From [Clostridium] hylemonae DSM 15053 (lineage in GTDB: Bacteria; Bacillota; Clostridia; Lachnospirales; Lachnospiraceae): 64,000 nucleotides of DNA. The translations under genes were made by a program, and so were the position numbers. This document shows positions 59,049-64,000 of the stretch, piece by piece (position 1 is the stretch's first letter; every line of letters starts with the position of its first letter). The notes below the pieces were generated by a model that was given only the letters and a program-made list of their open reading frames with translations, made no database searches and was not told the origin of the DNA. The stretch is from the NCBI RefSeq assembly GCF_008281175.1, contig NZ_CP036524.1, positions 1,798,001-1,862,000 of the forward strand. The letters run 5' to 3'.

Positions 59049-60380
59049 ATGGAAGGAACAGGGCTTAACAATTTTCCGCAGTTTGGTGTGCTGGCAGGAG
59101 TAAAGATCCTTGTATGCGGCGGAGCGATAGCAGGTCCGTTCGGCGCGACGCTGCTGGGGGAGATCGGCGCTGAGGTGGTGCACCTTGAATCGCCGAAAAA
59201 TCCGGACAGTACACGCGGACATTATGGGTATTCACAGAATCACCGCAATCAGATATCCATGGTTGCAGATATGAAGACGCCGGAGGGACTTGAGATATTT
59301 AAAAAGCTGATCAAATGGACGGATATTTTCATTGAATCCTCCAAAGGCGGAACTTATGAAAAAATGGGACTCACAGACGAAGTGCTCTGGGAAGTCAATC
59401 CGGGTCTTGTCATCGTGCACGTATCCGGGTTCGGGCAGACCGGTGTGCCTGAATATATCAGCCGTGCGTCTTATGATGCTGTCGGCCAGGCGTTTTCCGG
59501 ATATATGAGCTTTAACGGTACGCCGAAGGAGGCCTTGAAGATATCTCCGTACCTGAGCGACTATGTGACGGCGCTCAACACTTGCTGGACGGCACTCGCC
59601 GCCTATGTACATGTGCTGCGCACCGGCAGAGGGGAAGCGGTGGATGTGGCCCAGTATGAATCTCTGGCCCGTATACTTGACACACGGCCGATCGAGTATT
59701 TCACAGACGGAAAAGAATTTCCGCGCACAGGTAATAAGGACTCCCAGGCCGCTCTGTTCAGTTTCTATACGTGCAAGGACGGAGGGACCATTTTCATCGG
59801 AATGAACGGATATGGACCCGTCCATCGCGGATATCCTCTTATCGGTCTTCCAAAACCGGGTGACGGAGACCCGGAGATCGACCAGATCATATCGGGATGG
59901 ATGGCTGATACCGATCTTGGCCGCAGGCTGGAGGCCGCCATGGAGAAGTTTGTGTCGGAGCATACCGTCGACGAAGTGGAAAAGATAATGCTGGAGAATC
60001 AGATCCCATGTCAGAAAGTATATTCTCTCGAGGACTGTGTCAGAGATCCGCACTGGAAGGCAAGGGAGATATTTACAGAATGGGATGACCCTATGATGGG
60101 CAGAGTCAAGGGTATCGGCATTGTGAACAAATGGAAGAATAACCCCGGAGAGATCAAATGGGGCGCCCCGCTGTTTGGGGAAAATAATAAAGAGGTACTC
60201 CGTGATCTGGGCTACACGGAAGAAGAGACAGAAGATCTTGCCAGACGCGGGATCACAGCATGCCTGGATTTTGAGCAGACATATGAGACCTACAAACTGG
60301 GAGAATTGTTCCCGCACTATCGCGAAGGATTTACGGAGCATTGGAAAACGGAACAGGAGGATGAAACATATGAGATTTGA
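59049..60380 (+). CDS. baiK: BaiK-type bile acid CoA transferase (type III, CaiB/BaiF family)
   Basis: This 443-residue protein of the type III CoA-transferase family starts GVLAGVKILVCGGAIAGPFGATLLGEIGAEV, with the family's VHLESPKNPD and GLVIVHVSGFGQTG. RGEAVDVAQYESL at about residues 194-206 is the segment expected to carry the acceptor carboxylate (D199 or E204). BaiK of C. scindens moves CoA from secondary bile-acyl-CoA to free primary bile acids, conserving the thioester bond. The context between baiJ- and baiL-like genes makes BaiK more likely than the paralogous BaiF of the main operon. The stop overlaps baiL by 11 bases. Confidence 0.87.
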   Translation: MEGTGLNNFPQFGVLAGVKILVCGGAIAGPFGATLLGEIGAEVVHLESPKNPDSTRGHYGYSQNHRNQISMVADMKTPEGLEIFKKLIKWTDIFIESSKGGTYEKMGLTDEVLWEVNPGLVIVHVSGFGQTGVPEYISRASYDAVGQAFSGYMSFNGTPKEALKISPYLSDYVTALNTCWTALAAYVHVLRTGRGEAVDVAQYESLARILDTRPIEYFTDGKEFPRTGNKDSQAALFSFYTCKDGGTIFIGMNGYGPVHRGYPLIGLPKPGDGDPEIDQIISGWMADTDLGRRLEAAMEKFVSEHTVDEVEKIMLENQIPCQKVYSLEDCVRDPHWKAREIFTEWDDPMMGRVKGIGIVNKWKNNPGEIKWGAPLFGENNKEVLRDLGYTEEETEDLARRGITACLDFEQTYETYKLGELFPHYREGFTEHWKTEQEDETYEI

Positions 60381-61179
60381 AGGAAAAGCAATCATTGTCA
60401 CCGGAGCCAGTTCCGGTATCGGACGGGCAGCGGCGCGTCAGTTTGCCATGGAGGGGGGCAGGGTCGTAGCCGCCGCCAGACGCCTCGAACTTCTGGAAGA
60501 ACTGAAGGCGGAAGTGGAGGCGGCTAAAGGAGCAGGATGCATCCTGCCGCTTCAGACCGATGTCCGTATTCCCGAACAGATCGACCGGATGTTTGACGTC
60601 TGCCTGGAGAGATTCGGACATGTAGATGTGGCAGTCAACAATGCCGGCGTTCTGGACGGACAGCTTCCCATTCACGAGACATCACAGGAAATCTATGACT
60701 ATGTGTATGAGACGAATCAGCGTGCTGTCTACCTCGGATGCCAGCGTGCCATCGAGATATTCCTCAAACAGGGAACACCTGCCAATATTGTGAATATCGC
60801 TTCCGCGGCATCTGTCAGAGGATTGAAAGGCGGTACTACGTATGTCATGACGAAACATGCCGTCCTCGGTATTACCCGCAATATTTCCGCCAGCTTCTTT
60901 GAGCGGGGGATCCGCTGTAACTGTATATTGCCGTGCAATGTCAAATCCGGGATCAACCGTGCGGCCCGCGAGCTGAATATCGGTATCCTGGACTGGCAGA
61001 TGCGCGCCGGCAATGCGGCTCCGATGCATACGATCACCCCTCATACAGAAGGGGCGAAGCCGATGCTGGGGCAGCCTGAAGACTGTGCGAATATTATCAC
61101 GTTTCTCGCCGATGACGCCGCTGCACGCTATATATCCGGAGCAGAAGTCAAGGTCGACGCCGGCTTCCTGAATATGTAG
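60370..61179 (+). CDS. baiL: BaiL-type short-chain dehydrogenase/reductase
   Basis: This 269-residue classical SDR has the cofactor motif VTGASSGIGRAAARQFA, NNAG (VAVNNAGVLDG), and catalytic S and Y158-K162 in YVMTKHAVLG. The RRLELLEEL region after the second strand carries Arg residues (AARRLELL), which points to NADP(H) preference. In the C. scindens baiJKL operon baiL encodes an SDR assumed to be a hydroxysteroid dehydrogenase; position and substrate are, to my knowledge, unproven. The ATG at 60370 lies nine bases after AGGAGG and overlaps baiK; an ATG at 60361 has no spacing. Confidence 0.85.
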   Translation: MRFEGKAIIVTGASSGIGRAAARQFAMEGGRVVAAARRLELLEELKAEVEAAKGAGCILPLQTDVRIPEQIDRMFDVCLERFGHVDVAVNNAGVLDGQLPIHETSQEIYDYVYETNQRAVYLGCQRAIEIFLKQGTPANIVNIASAASVRGLKGGTTYVMTKHAVLGITRNISASFFERGIRCNCILPCNVKSGINRAARELNIGILDWQMRAGNAAPMHTITPHTEGAKPMLGQPEDCANIITFLADDAAARYISGAEVKVDAGFLNM

Positions 61180-61213
61180 ACACAGACAGGAGGAATAAGC
61201 AGGAGGCCGCCGC

Positions 61214-61276
61214 ATGGCTATGATGTTGAATACTGACAGTCATATGAGCGGTTTTGTCCGCGCGATGGTTATATAA
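61214..61276 (+). CDS. Possible 20-codon leader peptide between baiL and baiA
   Basis: A short frame (MAMMLNTDSHMSGFVRAMVI) begins seven bases after AGGAGG. A second AGGAGG lies 13 bases further upstream, so the ribosome-binding site looks duplicated. Nothing like it is known to me. It may be a leader peptide, a translational-coupling element, or the remnant of a lost gene. No protein evidence exists. Confidence 0.3.
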   Translation: MAMMLNTDSHMSGFVRAMVI

Positions 61277-61331
61277 TCCGGAAGAACGCGAACCAATCAG
61301 GTTGTAATATGTAGTGTGTTTATCCAATGTC

Positions 61332-61383
61332 ATAACGTACTAAGTGTTAAAGTTATATCAATTAAAGTTTTAGCACATATAAG
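61332..61383 (+). promoter_or_regulatory. Repeat-rich leader/promoter region of baiA
   Basis: The region upstream of baiA is AT-rich, with TTAAAGTT directly repeated (61347-61354 and 61362-61369) and an ATAAC/GTTAT inverted repeat (61332-61336 and 61352-61356). TATAAG (61378-61383) may be the -10, but no convincing -35 was seen. Just downstream, AAGCTAAAC (61386-61394) is shared exactly with the LysR-type palindrome before baiJ. A separate regulated promoter for baiA is likely, with elements not fully resolved. Confidence 0.45.
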
Positions 61384-61414
61384 CAAAGCTAAACGCAGGA
61401 AAGGAAGGAAATTC

Positions 61415-62164
61415 ATGAAACTTGTACAGGACAAAATCACAGTTATCACAGGCGGAACCCGGGGCATTGGATTTACGGCGGCAAAGATTTTTATTGAAAA
61501 TGGAGCAAAGGTCTCCATATTCGGCGAGACAAAAGAGGAGGTCGACACCGCACTGGCAGAGTTAAAAGAGCTTTATCCCGAAGAAGAAGTGCTCGGCTTT
61601 GCGCCGGATCTCACATCACGTGACGCAGTTATGGCTGCGGTAAGAGCAGTGGCGGAAAAATACGGGAGGCTTGACGTTATGATCAATAACGCGGGCATTA
61701 CGATGAATACCGTATTTTCAAGAGTGACAGAGGAAGCGTTCAAGCATATGATGGATATCAATGTGATCGGTGTGTTCAATGGCGCATGGGCGGCTTATCA
61801 GTGTATGAAGGGCGCGCAGCAGGGTGTTATAATCAATACGGCATCTGTGACAGGCATCTACGGTTCTCTGTCCGGAATAGGGTATCCTGCGAGTAAGGCG
61901 GGTGTGATCGGTCTTACACAAGGTCTCGGAAGAGAGATCATACGAAAGAACATCCGTGTGGTCGGCGTCGCTCCCGGAGTTGTGGATACAGATATGACAA
62001 AAGGCCTGCCGCCGGAAATTCTCGAAGACTACCTCAAATCATTCCCGATGAAACGTATGCTGAAAGCGGAGGAGATCGCCAACGTATATCTTTTCCTGGC
62101 GTCAGACCTTGCCAGCGGCATTACGGCAACGACGGTCAGCGTAGACGGGGCATACAGGCCATAA
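61415..62164 (+). CDS. baiA: BaiA-type 3-alpha-hydroxysteroid dehydrogenase
   Basis: This 249-residue SDR is recognisable as BaiA: KLVQDKITVITGGTRGIGF, IFGETKEEVDTALAELKELY, NNAGIT, INTASVTGIYGSLSG, catalytic Y157-K161 in YPASK, and the C-terminus SGITATTVSVDGAYRP. BaiA oxidises the 3-alpha-hydroxyl of bile acids (as CoA thioesters) with NAD+ in the first oxidative step of 7-alpha-dehydroxylation and can act again in the last reduction. Several positions differ from the C. scindens BaiA sequences I remember, suggesting a related species or a separate allele. The chosen ATG follows AGGAAAGGAAGG and matches the family N-terminus. Confidence 0.92.
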   Translation: MKLVQDKITVITGGTRGIGFTAAKIFIENGAKVSIFGETKEEVDTALAELKELYPEEEVLGFAPDLTSRDAVMAAVRAVAEKYGRLDVMINNAGITMNTVFSRVTEEAFKHMMDINVIGVFNGAWAAYQCMKGAQQGVIINTASVTGIYGSLSGIGYPASKAGVIGLTQGLGREIIRKNIRVVGVAPGVVDTDMTKGLPPEILEDYLKSFPMKRMLKAEEIANVYLFLASDLASGITATTVSVDGAYRP

Positions 62165-62212
62165 GACAAGCGCGTTATAAAATAAGTATACATAGTTCAG
62201 CGTTCCTCTGGT

Positions 62213-62272
62213 AAAAAAGAGCAGGCATGAAACTTCCGCGGTCACACCGCGCGGGATTCTGCCTGCTCTTTT
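62213..62272. terminator. Bidirectional terminator between baiA and lysR
   Basis: AAAAGAGCAGGCA (62215-62227) pairs perfectly with TGCCTGCTCTTTT (62260-62272). An inner CGCGGT-cac-ACCGCG stem sits in the loop. A-run and T-run flanks make it work on both strands for the two convergent genes. Confidence 0.88.
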
Positions 62273-62304
62273 ACTGTATGTCACAACGGTATGTCATAGC
62301 CGTT

Positions 62305-63216
62305 TCAGTCAGCGCCGTCTGACGCTTCCGTATCTTTATCCTTCAGCGTCATGAGAAATTCTTCCCGCACAGGGTTGGAACTGCTCTCCATATAGATGAC
62401 AGAACAGCTTGTCTTAAGTGTCCGTCCTGTGATCGGGACATAAGAAAGTCCATCCATGGGCATGGTACTCATACACGCGGGGACGATGCCGAAGCCGATA
62501 TCCGACTTGGCGAGCAGCGCCATGCTGTAATAATCATTGGCATAGATGACTTCATTTCCGCCGAGTCCGAGAAAATTCATGACATTCCAAATCTGCCATT
62601 CATAGGACGTGAAGTCATTTTCTACCGTTCTAAGCAGAGGTTTTCCGACCAGTCTGGAAGGTTCGAGACTGGAAGACGCAGCGAGCTCACTGTCGGAGCT
62701 AAGCAGGAACAGACAATTGTCGTGCCTGAGAGGGACGGATTTCAGCCATTGGCTGTAGTTGCGGTCATAATCAGATACGACCGCCAGATCCAGAAAGCCG
62801 TCCTCCAGCTGCTGAAGGACTTTTTTCTTTCGTTTACCGTAGATGAGCTCTACCTGGGAGGATGGATGTCCTTTGTAGAACCGGGATACGAAGGGCGTGA
62901 CCGCCAGCTGTTCATACGCGCCGGAATATCCGATCCTCACCTGTGGTTTATCTTCTTCCGACAACTGCCGGGCATGGGCGACCGCCTGATTGTAATCAGC
63001 CATGATATACTGGCAGCGTTTGTAAAGGTAACCGCCTGCCTTCGTGAGGGTCACTCCTGTGTTGCTCCGGTTAAAAAGCTGAAACCCGAGTTCATCTTCA
63101 AATTTTTTGATCTGCAGGCTCATTGCGGTCTGTGAAATGAACTGCTCGCTGGCTGCTTCCGTAAAATTCAGATATTTGGCTGCAGATAGAAAAAAGGGGA
63201 GCCTTTTGATGCTCAT
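62305..63216 (-). CDS. LysR-family transcriptional regulator of the bai locus
   Basis: This 303-residue regulator has an N-terminal winged helix (LPFFLSAAKYLNFTEAASEQFISQTAMSLQIKKFEDELGFQLFNR, the LysR HTH pattern) and a two-lobed periplasmic-binding-like effector domain (VRIGYSGAYEQL, DLAVVSDYD). The ATG at 63216 follows CAGGAGGTACC on the coding strand; the frame is open 18 codons upstream. It converges on baiA across a terminator. A LysR-type palindrome lies before baiJ, so bile-acid-responsive control of baiJKL is a testable idea. Bai regulators described so far, to my knowledge, are of the AraC and other types. Confidence 0.9.
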   Translation of the reverse strand: MSIKRLPFFLSAAKYLNFTEAASEQFISQTAMSLQIKKFEDELGFQLFNRSNTGVTLTKAGGYLYKRCQYIMADYNQAVAHARQLSEEDKPQVRIGYSGAYEQLAVTPFVSRFYKGHPSSQVELIYGKRKKKVLQQLEDGFLDLAVVSDYDRNYSQWLKSVPLRHDNCLFLLSSDSELAASSSLEPSRLVGKPLLRTVENDFTSYEWQIWNVMNFLGLGGNEVIYANDYYSMALLAKSDIGFGIVPACMSTMPMDGLSYVPITGRTLKTSCSVIYMESSSNPVREEFLMTLKDKDTEASDGAD

Positions 63217-63260
63217 GGCGGTACCTCCTGTCAGTGTATCGGCGGGGTGTCTGTGATTTA

Positions 63261-63269
63261 ATTGTACCA
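63261..63269 (-). promoter_or_regulatory. Extended -10 of the lysR promoter
   Basis: Read on the minus strand the bases are TGG-TACAAT, an extended -10, about 45 bases before the lysR start. No good -35 accompanies it, which an extended -10 can tolerate. Confidence 0.45.
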
Positions 63270-63302
63270 TAGATCATACTTATAGAACACCATATTGTTA
63301 TC

Positions 63303-63331
63303 TTGATAAATAAAGGCCTGCATGATACAAT
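63303..63331 (+). promoter_or_regulatory. Promoter of the response-regulator/GGDEF gene
   Basis: TTGATA (63303-63308) and TACAAT (63326-63331) have the ideal 17-base spacing. The start codon is 171 bases downstream, which implies a long 5' leader. The promoter is divergent from lysR. Confidence 0.68.
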
Positions 63332-63360
63332 ATGTTGAGATAGTTATAGCCTCAGATGTG

Positions 63361-63403
63361 AAACAGGACGGGAGGAATTGCCATTATTTCTCCTGTCCAG
63401 TTT
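63361..63403 (+). other. Structured 5' leader of the GGDEF gene
   Basis: GGACGGGAGGAA (63366-63377) pairs with TTTCTCCTGTCC (63387-63398) through two G-U pairs, and AAAC/GTTT extends it beyond an A-A mismatch. No T-run follows, so it is not a standard terminator. It does not match the c-di-GMP riboswitch motifs I know. Confidence 0.45.
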
Positions 63404-63501
63404 CATGTTCAGGTATTTCTGCGGTTCAGCAAGAGGCTGCCCGTAAGTCATTAAAAATTCGTGCGGGGATCATACCGGCCGGAGAGATAAGAGGATGATA
63501 T

Positions 63502-64000
63502 ATGAGTGCAAAGAAAAAGATATTAGTGATAGAGGACAATGCCATCAACCGGATGATGCTTTGTGAGATCCTCGCGCCGGAATATGAAGTTCTGGAAGCA
63601 GAAAACGGACAGACGGCGCTCGCCATGCTGGAGCAGTGCAGTGAAGAAATATCTCTGATCCTCCTTGATATCGTCATGCCGGTCATGGATGGACATACGT
63701 TTCTATCCATTGTAGAAAAGACTCCTTCTTATGCGTCGATCCCTGTCATTGTGACGACGCAGAGCGACAGTGAGGCTGATGAAATAGCCGCCCTTTCAAG
63801 CGGAGCAACGGAATTTGTCACAAAGCCGTACAGACCGCAGGCTATCCTGCGCAGAGTGGCCAGTATTATCCGTCTGCGTGAGACAGCGGCGATTATCAAT
63901 CAGTTCCAGTTCGACAGTCTTACTGGATTATACAGCAAGGAATTTTTTTACCGCCGTGTAAAAGAGACACTGGAGCAGAACCCGGGGAAGGAATATGATA
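63502..64000 (+). CDS. Response regulator with GGDEF (diguanylate cyclase) domain, 5' part
   Basis: The visible 166 codons encode a CheY-like receiver (about 1-120) with D12 and the phospho-acceptor D56 in LILLDIVMPVMDG, and Lys in EFVTKPYRP. A linker helix (RETAAIINQFQF) then leads into DSLTGLYSKEFFYRRV, the start of a GGDEF domain. The gene runs off the window, so the GG(D/E)EF site itself is not seen and activity cannot be judged. By design it is a PleD/WspR-like regulator that makes c-di-GMP on phosphorylation. No sensor kinase is in the window. AGAGGATG precedes the start. Confidence 0.88.
   Translation, partial: MSAKKKILVIEDNAINRMMLCEILAPEYEVLEAENGQTALAMLEQCSEEISLILLDIVMPVMDGHTFLSIVEKTPSYASIPVIVTTQSDSEADEIAALSSGATEFVTKPYRPQAILRRVASIIRLRETAAIINQFQFDSLTGLYSKEFFYRRVKETLEQNPGKEYD

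Noticed and set aside
59232-60401. A 389-codon minus-strand frame
   Set aside because: It is the antisense shadow of the baiK-like gene, which has clear family motifs; the shadow shows none.
61272-61277. TATAAT as the baiA -10
   Set aside because: No -35 lies 15-19 bases upstream; the match overlaps the stop of the short frame, so it was not called as a promoter.
63361-63403. c-di-GMP (GEMM) riboswitch before a GGDEF gene
   Set aside because: The conserved GEMM core (for example GCACAGGGCAAACC) is absent; only a simple imperfect stem is seen.
1-64000. Prophage, insertion sequences, tRNA or rRNA genes
   Set aside because: No transposase, integrase, phage structural gene, tRNA cloverleaf or rRNA segment was recognised.

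Overview
The window comes from a spore-forming, low-to-moderate GC Firmicute of the Lachnospiraceae (Clostridium cluster XIVa). The sporulation genes (yqfC, yqfD, a SpoVB/MurJ-type flippase, a BofC-like protein), the mre-min-rodA and sepF-ylmH clusters and the strong AGGAGG ribosome-binding sites fit this. The last 7 kb holds accessory bile-acid genes (baiJ-, baiK-, baiL- and baiA-like). This narrows the source to the 7-alpha-dehydroxylating clostridia, the [Clostridium] scindens / [Clostridium] hylemonae group. I cannot decide the species from the sequence alone.

Layout. 1-2 kb: the end of a ZIP metal transporter, rlmH, and a convergent AraC regulator. 2.2-7.3 kb: an ABC permease-ATPase pair followed by its own response regulator and sensor kinase. 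7.4-11.7 kb: envelope and secreted functions (a CAP-domain protein with a WalR-like box, a ferritin-like protein, a membrane-anchored PLD-type enzyme and an EEP phosphodiesterase). 11.8-19.6 kb: an uncharacterised DUF6323-DUF6179 pair, then yqfC-yqfD-phoH-ybeY, a flippase, a BofC-like protein and small genes. 19.6-32 kb: miaB, mutS-mutL-miaA, a PLP enzyme and two flavoproteins. 32-42.4 kb: radC-mreBCD-pbp2-minCDE-rodA-mgsA-dacA, a compact cell-shape and division-site cluster. 42.4-50 kb: a radical SAM protein, a HlyD-like protein, yggS-sepF-ylmH-lspA-rluD, a cytidylate-kinase-like protein and a TtcA-family tRNA thiolase. 50.2-55 kb: a second, differently ordered BceRS-AB-like module. 55-57 kb: a ferredoxin-nitroreductase, an ArsR regulator and an EFR1 flavodoxin-ferredoxin. 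57.2-63.2 kb: the bai accessory locus with a LysR regulator. The window ends inside a response-regulator/GGDEF gene.

How the parts work together. The two ABC/two-component modules look like peptide-antibiotic or envelope-stress detoxification units, each with a candidate operator. The shape/division block couples MreBCD/PBP2/RodA elongation with MinCDE placement; its MinE lacks the usual N-terminal membrane-targeting segment. In the bai locus a flavoprotein steroid reductase (BaiJ/BaiP type), a type III bile-acid CoA transferase (BaiK type) and an SDR (BaiL type) form one transcription unit. A BaiA-type 3-alpha-hydroxysteroid dehydrogenase follows with its own leader. A LysR gene converges on baiA across a shared terminator. 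A LysR-type palindrome lies about 64 bp upstream of the predicted baiJ transcription start. The main baiBCDEFGHI operon is not in the window.

No tRNA, rRNA, CRISPR array, insertion sequence or prophage was seen, and no gene-free stretch exceeds 300 bases.
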